DNA of 64,000 bases, taken from contig CAZKOJ010000001.1 of NCBI GenBank assembly GCA_964554365.1, positions 24,828-88,827 of the forward strand, in the 5' to 3' direction. The notes beneath the pieces are model-generated. The model ran no database searches. It was not told the DNA's origin and worked only from the letters and a program-made list of their open reading frames with translations. This DNA is from Clostridium_AM sp964554365 (lineage in GTDB: Bacteria; Bacillota; Clostridia; Clostridiales; Clostridiaceae). A program made the translations under genes and the position numbers. Shown here piece by piece: positions 44,108 to 52,794 of the stretch (position 1 is the first letter of the stretch; every line of letters begins with the position of its first letter).

Positions 44108-44802
44108 TTTATATCACCTAACTTATATCCAATACCCCAAACTGTCAATATATAATTAGGTTCATTAGAATTGTCCTCGATTTTGCTTCTAAGCCTTCTT
44201 ATATGAACCATTACAGTGTTATCATCACCTACATATTCTTCTCCCCATACACTATTAAAAATCTGAACCTTGGTAAAAACCTTATTAGGATTTTCAAAAA
44301 ACAACTTCAATATTTCCATTTCCTTAGCTGTAAGATTAAGTTCTTGTCCACTTTTTGTTACTACATATTTTTCTAAATCAAAGCTTATATTTCCATGTGT
44401 TATGATATCTTCTTTCTTTTTCTCTCCATCAAAATACATACATCTTCTTAGCTGAGCCTTAACTCTAGCCACTAATTCAGCTACTGAAAAAGGTTTAGCC
44501 ATATAATCATCTGCACCAAGCCCTAACCCTATTATTTTATCTGTTTCCTCTCCTTTTGCAGATAGTATAAGTATAGGTACTGTACTCTTTTCTCTTATTC
44601 TTCTCATAACTTCTATACCATCAATATAAGGAATCATTATATCAAGCAATATCATATTAAAATTATTATCTTTAAATTTTTCTAAAGCCTTTTTACCATC
44701 AAAAACTGAGGTAATTTCATACCCATCTCTTATTAAAGCTTTAGATATTAAACCATTAATTTCTTCATCATCCTCAACTACTAAAATCTTCATATTTTTC
44801 AC
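44104..44802 (-). CDS. OmpR-family response regulator
   Basis: It has a receiver domain with the acidic pair VVEDDEE and phosphoacceptor Asp in MILLDIMIP, and Lys in YMAKPFSVAELVARV. An OmpR winged helix follows (NLTAKEMEILKLFFENPNKV, then VMVHIRRLRSKIED). The GTG at 44802 follows AGAGGTGG; an ATG three codons later is also possible. It leads the regulator-kinase-ATPase-permease cluster and probably activates the ABC genes. Confidence 0.9.
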   Translation of the reverse strand: MKNMKILVVEDDEEINGLISKALIRDGYEITSVFDGKKALEKFKDNNFNMILLDIMIPYIDGIEVMRRIREKSTVPILILSAKGEETDKIIGLGLGADDYMAKPFSVAELVARVKAQLRRCMYFDGEKKKEDIITHGNISFDLEKYVVTKSGQELNLTAKEMEILKLFFENPNKVFTKVQIFNSVWGEEYVGDDNTVMVHIRRLRSKIEDNSNEPNYILTVWGIGYKLGDIK

Positions 44803-44831
44803 AGTTACCACCTCTTTCAAATTATACCATA

Positions 44832-44872
44832 CAAAAAAGACATGCTAAATAGTTAAATAGCCATGTCTTTTT
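44832..44872 (-). terminator. Hairpin terminator before the response regulator gene
   Basis: AAAGACATGGCTA pairs with TAGCATGTCTTT and is followed on the minus strand by TTTTTTGTAT. It ends whatever transcript comes from the kinase relic upstream; a TATAAT just after it probably serves the regulator gene. Confidence 0.65.
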
Positions 44873-45023
44873 CTTCTCTTTTAAAAATATATTCATCTTC
44901 ACAAATAATATCTTCAAAGGTTTTACCTTCTTTATATTCTAAAATATATCCGAAAAACTTTTCAAACCGTACTATTTTTATGAATTTAGGAATACATGGG
45001 TGACTAATGCTGTTTAATATATC
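44853..45023 (-). pseudogene. Ser/Thr protein kinase N-lobe fragment
   Basis: This 57-codon frame without a start reads ILNSISHPCIPKFIKIVRFE, then FFGYILEYKEGKTFEDII, and stops. The pattern (L..L.HP.IP, then Y.V.EY..G.TL.D.I) matches the end of the N-lobe of eukaryotic-type Ser/Thr kinases. The catalytic loop is absent. It is a relic between the two-component operon and the SRP RNA gene. Confidence 0.5.
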
Positions 45024-45168
45024 TTATTCATAAACAACTTCACTCCCTATCTTTTTTAACATTTTTGTTTTTAATAGTAGGAATAAATTACTATACATAT
45101 ATTCCTTGAACTGCAACTTTAAACATGTTATTATAATCACATAAACAAACATTCATAAAGAATATTTG

Positions 45169-45435
45169 GTCGTGCTACATGGGGAGTTAGCGGTGCCCTG
45201 TAACCTGCAATCCGCTATAGCAGGATGGAATTCCCCCTATAGGCTTTAGTCTGTTGGGTCAGTCTGATCAAAGTGGTGTTGAGAACTGGGTCCCATGCAG
45301 CAGAAGCTCATGAACTCCGTCAGATCCGGAAGGAAGCAGCGGTAAGTGATCACTTCTGAGTGCCGTGGAACAACCTGGTTTGAGCTAACTAGATCCGTAA
45401 CGCCAGTATGCTAATTGTCAACAGGGGGTGCACGA
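45169..45435 (+). ncRNA. ffs: Signal recognition particle RNA (long, Alu-containing form)
   Basis: About 267 nt matching the Firmicutes SRP RNA. The 5' Alu part reads GGGGAGTTAGCGGTGCCCTG and TGCAATCCGCTATAGCAGG. The apical helix 8 has GTCAGATCCGGAAGGAAGCA and GCGGTAAGTGATCAC, and the 3' end GGGGGTGCACGAT closes with the 5' GTCGTGC. It scaffolds Ffh for membrane targeting. It stands alone here, with no dnaX or tRNA gene next to it. Confidence 0.95.
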
Positions 45436-45744
45436 TATACATAGTCTATACCTATTTTTATTATATTTTGCACACCATAAGATTTTAACTCTTCCGCATA
45501 TTTTTAAAGCAGTATCAGCACTCTCATTAAATTCATCTTCATTTTTAGTGTGTTATCTTAAAGTGTTTACAAGTTATTCTTTAAAGTCCTACAGCTGGTG
45601 ATGTTTTACTTATAAATATTACTCCATCATAGCAATTTATAGGAGTTTGTGGACATGTTCCTTCTAGTATGTTTTTAGAATATTCTGCTCCAATTTCATG
45701 TATTAGTTTTGGTTTTGACAACCAACCTTTTAATTAATTATTTT
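45436..45744. other. Intergenic stretch with an orphan gene tail
   Basis: About 300 bp after the SRP RNA. A minus-strand frame from about 45732 to a stop at 45591 reads KPKLIHEIGAEYSKNILEG then TPINCYDGVIFISKTSPAVG, clearly protein-like but lacking a start and unassigned. A second short protein-like piece lies at about 45470-45540. Confidence 0.4.
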
Positions 45745-45867
45745 GTAAAGTTAGCTTTACTTTTTGGAAAACTTTATTTATAATATAAGTAAAGTTAACT
45801 TTACATCCAGTAATTAAATTAATTCTTATAAGTTTTAACTATATAATACATGTAAAGCTTGCTTTAC
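45745..45867. promoter_or_regulatory. Triple 16-bp palindromic operator and promoter of the XRE gene
   Basis: Three sites match GTAAAG-N4-CTTTAC: 45745-45760, 45789-45804 and 45852-45867. The promoter TTTACT (45756-45761), 17 bp, TATAAT (45779-45784) is framed by the first two sites, and the third lies just before the ribosome binding site. This is a good setting for autorepression by the XRE protein. Confidence 0.8.
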
Positions 45868-45884
45868 TTGAAAGGTGGTAAAAT

Positions 45885-46088
45885 GTGAAAAACAGAATAA
45901 AAGAATTAAGAGAAACTTTCGATCTTACACAACAAGACTTAGCAGAAAAGGTAGATGTATCACGCCAAACAATTATTTCTTTAGAGAACGGCAAATACAA
46001 TCCATCTATTATTTTAGCTTATAAAATATCTAAATCTTTTAATTTATCTATTGAGGAAATATTTATATTTGATGAGGAGGAGTTTTAA
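45885..46088 (+). CDS. XRE-family small HTH repressor
   Basis: A 67-residue Cro/C1-type repressor (KNRIKELRETFDLTQQDLAE, VDVSRQTIISLENGKYNPS). The GTG start follows AAAGGTGG. It belongs to the YozG-like group usually paired with a small membrane protein, as here. It probably binds the three palindromes upstream and represses its own operon. Confidence 0.93.
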   Translation: MKNRIKELRETFDLTQQDLAEKVDVSRQTIISLENGKYNPSIILAYKISKSFNLSIEEIFIFDEEEF

Positions 46089-46496
46089 ATGAATAAAAAT
46101 AAGGAAATTAAAAACAAAATATTGCTATATAGTCTAGCAGCTGCTGTAGGTTGTATTGCTTTATTCGTAGGTTATGTACTTGATTTTCAACCACAGACCA
46201 TGTCAGGTATAGCTATTGGCTTTACTCCAGTAGGATTAATTGGAGCATTAATATATACTTTTGGAAGCCAAGAAAAATTAACTAAACAACTTAAAATCGA
46301 AAATGAAGAAAGAAATGTTTTTATATCAAATAAGGCAGGAAGTATTTCCTTTTGGATCATTTATTTTTATGTTTTTGTAATGGCTATGGCTACTGATTTT
46401 GTAAGTATATCTGCCAGTACTTTAACTATTATTACTTTAATATTTATGTCTATTGTATATTTTACTACTCTTATTATACTTCATTATAAATATTAA
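46089..46496 (+). CDS. Small four-helix membrane protein paired with XRE repressor
   Basis: A 135-residue protein with four hydrophobic segments (YSLAAAVGCIALFVGYVL, GFTPVGLIGALIYTFG, ISFWIIYFYVFVMAMAT, LTIITLIFMSIVYFTTLII) and a soluble loop KQLKIENEERN. The ERN-containing loop resembles DUF2178-type proteins. Its ATG follows the XRE stop directly, so the two are coupled. The function is unknown. Confidence 0.78.
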   Translation: MNKNKEIKNKILLYSLAAAVGCIALFVGYVLDFQPQTMSGIAIGFTPVGLIGALIYTFGSQEKLTKQLKIENEERNVFISNKAGSISFWIIYFYVFVMAMATDFVSISASTLTIITLIFMSIVYFTTLIILHYKY

Positions 46497-46526
46497 AGCT
46501 TAACAATTGACAATGGAGAGTTAAGT

Positions 46527-46556
46527 AAAGGACGCTAAAAATGCTTTTAGCGTCCC
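46527..46556. terminator. Bidirectional terminator
   Basis: GGACGCTAAAA pairs with TTTTAGCGTCC across a four-base loop. It lies between the convergent XRE and cstA units. Confidence 0.7.
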
Positions 46557-46585
46557 CATATATTATAGTACATAAATCTATTTTA

Positions 46586-48028
46586 TTAACTAACTTTCTT
46601 TTCTTCCTTAGTATCTATGATAGTTTTCCTTTTTCTGTTAACAGCTATCATAAATATTCCAAATGCAATCACAGCTCCAACTATACCCATTGGATATGCA
46701 ATACTTGGAGTAATTTTAAATCCCTCTGGTGCAACCAATATATATGTCAAGGAAACAGCTGTCATAAAGACTGCAGGTATTGTAGCTATCCAATGGAATT
46801 TATTACTCACTACAAGATACATAGCGCTTGTCCAAAGAATAATCATAGCTAAAGTTTGATTTGACCAAGCAAAGTATCTCCATACAATATTAAAGTCCAT
46901 TTTAGTAAGTACAAAACCTATTAAAAATAGCGGAATACTTATCATAAGTCTATTTTTCATTGGTCCTTGCTTATAATTTAAGAAGTCAGCAATAGTAAGT
47001 CTTGCACTTCTGAATGCAGTATCTCCTGAAGTTACTGGACAGGCTACAACACCTAGTATTGCAAGAGCACCACCAACTTTACCAAGTAAAGTATTTGAGA
47101 TTATACTTACAACCCATCCTTGTCCACCATGAGCTGCCATCTGTTTTCCTAATTCTCCTGTACTTCCAAAGAATGTCATAGCTGCAGCTGCCCAAATTAA
47201 TGCAACTATACCCTCAGCTATCATTGATCCGTAGAATATTGATCTACCTTGTCTTTCATTAGTTATACATCTTGCCATAAGTGGAGATTGAGTTCCATGG
47301 AAACCTGAAATAGCACCACAGGCAATTGTTATAAACATAAGTGGCCATATTGGCAATTTATCAGGATGTAGATTAGATAAAGTTATTTCAGGAATGTTAT
47401 ATCCGCCAAAAACTATACCACCACTAACCCCAGCTGCCATTACTAATAGAGCGATACCAAATAGAGGATAAATTTTTCCTATGAGCTTGTCTATTGGAAG
47501 TAATGTAGCAAGTACGTAGTATCCAAAGATTACATAAACCCAAAATGTTTTATCTAATGCTGCTGGTGTTAACCCTGCTACTAGTGCTGCAGGCCCAGTA
47601 ATAAATACAACTCCTACAAGAACTAGAACAATTACAGAAAACCCGCGCATAAAGTTTTTAAATCCAGAACCAAGATATTTTCCAACGACTTCTGGAATAC
47701 TAGCTCCATCATGTCTTACTGAAAGCATTCCAGAAAAATAATCGTGAACACCACCAGCAAATATAGAACCAAAAACAATCCATAAAAATGCTACTGGTCC
47801 CCAAAGTGCTCCCGAAATAGCACCAAATATAGGACCAAGCCCTGCAATATTTAAAAACTGAATTAAGAATATTTTCCATGCTGGCATTGGAACATAATCA
47901 ACGCCATCTTCAAGTCTTATGGCAGGAGTCTTTAGATTTTCATCAGCTCCAAAAGCCTTTTCAACAATTTTACCATAAACAAAATAACCAACTATAAGTG
48001 CAACTATTGACAATAAAAACGATATCAT
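46586..48028 (-). CDS. cstA: CstA-family carbon starvation/pyruvate transporter
   Basis: A 480-residue permease with many hydrophobic helices. CstA blocks are FLIQFLNIAGLGPIFGAISG, FAGGVHDYFSGMLSVRHDG and FHGTQSPLMARCITNERQGR. Members of this family take up pyruvate or peptides. The ATG at 48028 is used because AAAGGAGGACTTCAA precedes it; the longer frame to 48112 has no ribosome binding site. It follows the LytTR regulator gene in the same direction, as expected for a BtsSR-BtsT-like pyruvate response. Confidence 0.92.
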   Translation of the reverse strand: MISFLLSIVALIVGYFVYGKIVEKAFGADENLKTPAIRLEDGVDYVPMPAWKIFLIQFLNIAGLGPIFGAISGALWGPVAFLWIVFGSIFAGGVHDYFSGMLSVRHDGASIPEVVGKYLGSGFKNFMRGFSVIVLVLVGVVFITGPAALVAGLTPAALDKTFWVYVIFGYYVLATLLPIDKLIGKIYPLFGIALLVMAAGVSGGIVFGGYNIPEITLSNLHPDKLPIWPLMFITIACGAISGFHGTQSPLMARCITNERQGRSIFYGSMIAEGIVALIWAAAAMTFFGSTGELGKQMAAHGGQGWVVSIISNTLLGKVGGALAILGVVACPVTSGDTAFRSARLTIADFLNYKQGPMKNRLMISIPLFLIGFVLTKMDFNIVWRYFAWSNQTLAMIILWTSAMYLVVSNKFHWIATIPAVFMTAVSLTYILVAPEGFKITPSIAYPMGIVGAVIAFGIFMIAVNRKRKTIIDTKEEKKVS

Positions 48029-48153
48029 TTGAAGTCCTCCTTTATTTATCTTTAACATCTTAATTATATAAAAATTAATAAATTTAAGATAAATAAACAC
48101 ACGAAACAACAAAATCAGAACATAAACTGCATTTTTACTTTCATAAAATACAT

Positions 48154-48861
48154 TTAGATGCCCATTCTCCTCTTAAATGCAACAATATTATTTCGACTTA
48201 CGGGGACATCAACATTCATTCCATGTAATTTAATCACATATGTATTATTAAACCAAGGAATTATCTCAGTTATCTTATCTAAATTCACAATATAGGATCG
48301 ATGACATCTAAAAAACTTTGAGTTTGGAAGTTTTTTTAGAAAATCAGATATACTAGATACTAATACAAACTTATCCTCTTTCGTGTATATATAAACTTCT
48401 CTTTCATGGGCCTCACAGTAATATATATCATTAACACTAACAACAATTAATTTATCATTTTTCCAAAGGGTTAACTTATTACTTGAAACATTTTCAGTAG
48501 TTTTAATTCTTTCTAAGCGATTAAGAGTTGTTACAATTCTATTCTCAGAATAGGGCTTTAAAATGTAATCAAAAGCCTCTACTTCAAAGGCATCTACAGC
48601 ATACTCACCATGAGCAGTGATAAAAACCGCTGTAGGCCTTGGATTAAGATTCTTAATTATTTTGCTAAAGGCAATACCATTAAGCTTTGGCATACTTATA
48701 TCTAAAAACAAAATGTCCACCTGCTGACTTTGTATATATTCTAAAGCTTTTACACTATCATCAAACTCCTCAAGAATTTCAATACCACTAAAGGTATTTA
48801 TAAAGTATTCCAGTTCTTTTCTTGCAGGATATTCATCATCAACAATAATACAATTCACCAT
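48154..48861 (-). CDS. LytTR response regulator (BtsR-like)
   Basis: A 235-residue regulator. The receiver has IIVDDEYPARKELEYF, phosphoacceptor LFLDISMPKLNG and DYILKPYSENRIV. The C-terminal LytTR domain (IYYCEAHEREVYIYTKEDK, FFRCHRSYIVNLDKI) binds DNA through beta-strands. It lies 92 bp downstream of its kinase and just upstream of cstA. Confidence 0.92.
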   Translation of the reverse strand: MVNCIIVDDEYPARKELEYFINTFSGIEILEEFDDSVKALEYIQSQQVDILFLDISMPKLNGIAFSKIIKNLNPRPTAVFITAHGEYAVDAFEVEAFDYILKPYSENRIVTTLNRLERIKTTENVSSNKLTLWKNDKLIVVSVNDIYYCEAHEREVYIYTKEDKFVLVSSISDFLKKLPNSKFFRCHRSYIVNLDKITEIIPWFNNTYVIKLHGMNVDVPVSRNNIVAFKRRMGI

Positions 48862-48953
48862 ACCACTCCTTTCTGTTATGCTTGTACACTATAGATCCTC
48901 TAATATATTTTTAAAATTATATTAGGAAGCATTTAGTACCTTTTATTATGAAT

Positions 48954-50630
48954 TTAAAGCTCCTTTACATTGTGAACTGTAAAGCTTATTTTTGTTCCCT
49001 TATGTAGTTGTTCTATGGTAATACCTTTTCCATATATATGTTTTAGTCTATTGTTAACATTTGTTATTCCTATCTTATTTTCCTTCATACTATCATTATA
49101 TATTTTCTCTATAGTTTCCTTTGTAATTCCTATTCCATCATCCTCTATGGATACGCTTACTTCACTGCTATTTAAACGGCTCACAGTTATAACTACTGTC
49201 CCTGAACCCGTCCCTTCTATAATACCATGTCTTATAGAGTTTTCAACAATGGGTTGTATTATAAGAGAGGGAACTTTTACGTCTATATCTTCTTCAATAT
49301 TAAAAATCATCTTCAATTTGTCACCAAAGCGTGCTTTTTCGATTTCAATGTATGCCTTAACCTGCTCTAATTCCTTTGACAATTCTACAAAGGAGTTGCT
49401 GTAGTCAAGGTTATATCTTAAATATGTAGATAAATTAATAATAAGTTCTCTTGCTTTATCTGGCGCAAATCTTAAAAAAGATATTATAGTGTTAAATGAA
49501 TTGAAAAGAAAATGAGGATTAATTTGGGCTTGTAAAGCCTTTATTTCTGCTTTTGCAGCCATATCTTTAAGTTTACTTACCTTGCTTATTTCAAGCTGAG
49601 TAGATATAAGTTGAGACAGTCCTGTTATCAAACTAGTTGTTTTGAATGTCACAGCATTTTCCTTTGCATAATATATTTTCAATGTTCCTATTACCTTATT
49701 CCCCTCCCTTAAGGGGGCTATAATTGCAGATTTTAGTGGACAATTTTTATTAGGACAATTTATATCCGAGGAATTATTTAAAGCCATCACAATTCCCTTT
49801 GCTATAACCTCTCCCGTACTTGCAGTTATAAACCTTTTTCCCTTGATATGATGATCCCCTGCCATTCCTACATGTGCAAGTATTTTTTCCTTATCAGTAA
49901 TAGTAACCGCAGCGGCTCCAGTTGAATTTTTTATTATTTCACATATTTTTTCACTAGAATGTGGAGTTACATCTCTAAAATATGGAAGGGTTCTATTAGC
50001 AATTTCAAGTGCAAGCTGTGCCTGACTTGCAGCTATTTCTTCCTTTTCTCTAAAGCTATTTTGAATTAAAACAATTAGTATAGAAATACCTATGCCATTA
50101 GTAAGGCTCATTGGCAAGAAAATACTTTTTACAATACTAAGGGCACTACTATAAGGCCTCGAAAATAGTACTATTAGAATCATCTCTAAACTTTCTACCA
50201 GTATACCTCCAATTAAGCCATAAAATTTTTTGTCTTCTTTTTTAGCTTTCTTATATATATATCCAGATGCAAAACCTGCTACTATAGTTGTAATAGTACA
50301 TGGAATGGACGTTACCCCTCCTAAATCAGTAAATAAACGGTGAAGACCCGCTATAATACCTGCAGAAATACCTACAAAGGGTCCGCAAAGAATACCTCCT
50401 GCCATAACTCCAATAATCCTTGTGTTAGCAACGGCACCATTTATTTCACTACCTGTATAGGTGCCTATTATACCAAAACATCCAAAAATAGCAGAAAGAA
50501 TAATCAAATCTTTTTTTCTATATTCCTCCTTTTGCAGTATGTTTTTAAATATAGGCAGATTTGAAATAAAAAATGCCATAACTACCACATATCCAAAATT
50601 ATTAATAAGGCTTTTCAAAAGTTCTATCAT
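48954..50630 (-). CDS. LytS-type sensor histidine kinase (BtsS-like)
   Basis: A 558-residue membrane kinase. It has about six N-terminal helices (5TM-5TMR_LYT: IGVMAGGILCGPFVGISAGI), a GAF domain (about 225-350, VTITDKEKILAHVGMAGDHH), the LytS phosphoacceptor region QINPHFLFNSFNTIISFLRF and a GHKL ATPase (QPIVENSIRHGI, IEDDGIGI). The ATG at 50630 follows GAGGAGAAAATTTTG. The pairing with a LytTR regulator and CstA suggests sensing of extracellular pyruvate. Confidence 0.92.
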   Translation of the reverse strand: MIELLKSLINNFGYVVVMAFFISNLPIFKNILQKEEYRKKDLIILSAIFGCFGIIGTYTGSEINGAVANTRIIGVMAGGILCGPFVGISAGIIAGLHRLFTDLGGVTSIPCTITTIVAGFASGYIYKKAKKEDKKFYGLIGGILVESLEMILIVLFSRPYSSALSIVKSIFLPMSLTNGIGISILIVLIQNSFREKEEIAASQAQLALEIANRTLPYFRDVTPHSSEKICEIIKNSTGAAAVTITDKEKILAHVGMAGDHHIKGKRFITASTGEVIAKGIVMALNNSSDINCPNKNCPLKSAIIAPLREGNKVIGTLKIYYAKENAVTFKTTSLITGLSQLISTQLEISKVSKLKDMAAKAEIKALQAQINPHFLFNSFNTIISFLRFAPDKARELIINLSTYLRYNLDYSNSFVELSKELEQVKAYIEIEKARFGDKLKMIFNIEEDIDVKVPSLIIQPIVENSIRHGIIEGTGSGTVVITVSRLNSSEVSVSIEDDGIGITKETIEKIYNDSMKENKIGITNVNNRLKHIYGKGITIEQLHKGTKISFTVHNVKEL

Positions 50631-50714
50631 CAAAATTTTCTCCTCAGCAAAATCTGTATATTTTCCGTACATATTTAGAAATTATTCAAAATAAAAAAAT
50701 AAGGCTTATTCAGC

Positions 50715-51017
50715 CTATTTAATAATTTGCAGACGGTCTTTAATATCAAACATTTCTTCTTCAGTTTCATGAAGTTTGTGCTTGATAAACTTAACATCTT
50801 TAGAAACATTATTAAAATTGTCTTTAGTTTCAGTTCTAAATTCAGTAAGATCAGCAGTTTGGTTATACACAGCTATAACTTTTTCTTTAATCTCTGATAT
50901 ATCAGATTGCATCTGAATTTGAATTTGCTGCATTTTATTTTGATTTTCTTCCATTTTACTTTGATTTTTTTCCATTTTATTTAATTTAGCTAATATCTCA
51001 TTTAGTATTTTTTCCAT
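50715..51017 (-). CDS. Coiled-coil hypothetical protein
   Basis: A 100-residue protein made almost wholly of heptads (LAKLNKMEKNQSKMEENQNK, then KMQQIQIQMQSDISEIKEKV). This resembles small coiled-coil proteins common in Clostridium genomes and phages. The ATG at 51017 is preceded by AAAAGGAGTTGTTGATT. No function is evident. Confidence 0.7.
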   Translation of the reverse strand: MEKILNEILAKLNKMEKNQSKMEENQNKMQQIQIQMQSDISEIKEKVIAVYNQTADLTEFRTETKDNFNNVSKDVKFIKHKLHETEEEMFDIKDRLQIIK

Positions 51018-51191
51018 AATCAACAACTCCTTTTATCCTGGTGATGAAATTATATCATACAAGGGTAATGAAATCTACTAATATGGAAGAATGCATAGCC
51101 TACATATTCTTCTCCTTTATTTTAGCAAGATTTACTTTTATCTCCTCATCCTCCAACTGACTAACCTTTGTTTTTAAACTTTCTATCTCCT

Positions 51192-51233
51192 AAAAAAACC
51201 AGTGATTGATTCAAATCAATCACTGGTTTTTTT
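51192..51233. terminator. Bidirectional terminator
   Basis: CCAGTGATTGATT pairs perfectly with AATCAATCACTGG, flanked by A- and T-runs. A 30-codon coiled-coil tail (KVSQLEDEEIKVNLAKIKEK) at 51098-51190 on the minus strand lies beside it and is probably a relic. Confidence 0.75.
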
Positions 51234-51286
51234 GTTTTCTGTATTCACTATTTATAATTATTTATCAACATAATTTAATATGTGAA

Positions 51287-51520
51287 TTATTTCATTTTTT
51301 CTGCTATCTTATTTATAACATTTACTCTTTCAGGACCTAAATCACTAGCTAACTTTGTTGGCACAAATCCGTTTTTATAAACCCTATTTTCATTAGCATT
51401 TATTATAGCCACAACTGTTTTCTCTAGTTCTTCATCATCTATTAAGCCCTCAAGATATGTGTCAACTAAATCTCTCAATTTACTTGCTAGTTCCTTTGGG
51501 TTTTTGTAACTTGCTCTCAT
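51287..51520 (-). CDS. TIGR04540 family protein
   Basis: A 77-residue protein of the clostridial TIGR04540 family: YKNPKELASKLRDLVDTYLEG, then DDEELEKTVVAIINANENRV, then KNGFVPTKLASDLGPERVN. It is often seen near phage or ribosomally linked small genes. No function is known to me. Its start is poorly separated from upstream signals, but conservation supports it. Confidence 0.8.
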   Translation of the reverse strand: MRASYKNPKELASKLRDLVDTYLEGLIDDEELEKTVVAIINANENRVYKNGFVPTKLASDLGPERVNVINKIAEKMK

Positions 51521-51608
51521 TTTTAATGTACTCCTTTAAAATATCTAATATATCATTATAACCTTCATGGTTAATCTTTCTAAATCCTAGGTAAGTTCTC
51601 CATGATTC

Positions 51609-51740
51609 TTATTTTCCTCGGCTGCTACCTCTTATAGCTTTTTTAGGTGTTGGTACAGCAGTTTTATTATTACCCTTAGATACCTGTTCATTTCCAGGCT
51701 TACTATTATTTGATTGAAAAGCTGGTTTGTTTTTAGCCAT
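51609..51740 (-). CDS. Small basic low-complexity protein (43 residues)
   Basis: This is a short frame with AAGGAGTGGTATC before the ATG. The product is rich in Lys, Asn, Ser and Pro (AKNKPAFQSNNSKPGNEQV, ending KKAIRGSSRGK). It is probably unstructured and may bind nucleic acid. The clear ribosome binding site supports a real gene. Confidence 0.5.
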   Translation of the reverse strand: MAKNKPAFQSNNSKPGNEQVSKGNNKTAVPTPKKAIRGSSRGK

Positions 51741-51828
51741 GATACCACTCCTTATTATTTGAACATATTTCTCTTTTAAATCATTATATAGTTTTATAGA
51801 TATATATACAAGTAATTTGTTAATTTTA

Positions 51829-51861
51829 AAGGCCGTGCTAGTTAAACCAGCACGGCTTTTA
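51829..51861 (-). terminator. Terminator after tRNA-Gly
   Basis: GCCGTGCT pairs with AGCACGGC; the minus strand then reads TTTAAAATT. It directly follows the tRNA gene. Confidence 0.65.
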
Positions 51862-51870
51862 ATTACGTTA

Positions 51871-51944
51871 TGGAGCGGGTGAAGGGAATCGAACCCTCGT
51901 AACTAGCTTGGGAAGCTAGCACTCTACCATTGAGTTACACCCGC
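51871..51944 (-). tRNA. tRNA-Gly (CCC)
   Basis: A 74-nt tRNA with encoded CCA. The acceptor stem is GCGGGTG/CACCCGC, the D-arm ACTC...GAGT, the anticodon arm CTAGC-TTCCCAA-GCTAG and the T-arm GAGGG-TTCGATT-CCCTT. The loop places CCC at positions 34-36, so it reads the glycine codon GGG. Confidence 0.95.
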
Positions 51945-52228
51945 ATATATAAAACATAAAAATCTATAATTTTATTGTATTTTATTCCTTAACTTATCAA
52001 CTTCAATTACTTTCTAATGATTGCTGACACTTGAAATTTTACTATTTTTAACATAGTATAGTTTCATTCTATACATCAATATGTTGAAATATATACCAAA
52101 TGCTCTAATTTCCACCTTAAATCCTCTAAGTACCGCATAATGATACGCCTGGATCTGTATTTGTCTTATTTTAATCAATATCCAGTTGCTCCATCATAAA
52201 TAATAGCTACAGCAAAACATAAGTTGAT

Positions 52229-52435
52229 TTACTTATGTTTTGCCTTTTTAGGTACAATATTAGGTTTTTTCGTAAGGTTTTTAATATTCGCATATGTACT
52301 ACAACTTACAGCTATTATAGCTATAATATTGATTATTATAGCAAAAGTACTCAATTTACTACCTACAGTTATAAATCCATAAACTATAAAAGATGTAACC
52401 ACAGCGTTTATTATTAGTGAAACTATATCTTTCAT
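52229..52435 (-). CDS. Small membrane protein (68 residues)
   Basis: Two hydrophobic helices (LIINAVVTSFIVYGFITVG and FAIIINIIAIIAVSCSTYA) and a lysine-rich tail (KKPNIVPKKAKHK). The ribosome binding site AGGAGAAG lies upstream of the ATG. No family is recognised. The 284 bp between it and the tRNA gene show nothing else. Confidence 0.6.
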   Translation of the reverse strand: MKDIVSLIINAVVTSFIVYGFITVGSKLSTFAIIINIIAIIAVSCSTYANIKNLTKKPNIVPKKAKHK

Positions 52436-52794
52436 AAAAACTTCTCCTAACTTTCAATTTATATATTTAGTGTCTTAGTCGCGGTATCACTTCCCTGACA
52501 CTTTTATTCTAGCATACCTATTATTAATTACAACCTGTATTCTATAGATAAACTAGATGAAAACATAATTTATTAATAGTAACTTGTTTGCCAGTGTGTA
52601 ATTTAAGGCATCTGAAAGCAGCAAATAGGTAAAAGAAGCTTTAGAAACTTTATTTATATAATCAACTCTCTATATTTTTCTAAATTAAATAAAATATACA
52701 CATAGTTGTGACAAGACTGTAACAAAAGCACTTTATAATAAAAACAATAAGAAATTACAAATAAACAAGCCCAAATTGAAAGGGGAAATAAAAA
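52436..52794. other. Intergenic stretch
   Basis: About 360 AT-rich bases. It contains the ribosome binding site GAAAGGGG before the secreted protein gene and a short GTGTC/GACAC hairpin near 52472-52502. No gene or RNA is recognised. Confidence 0.5.
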
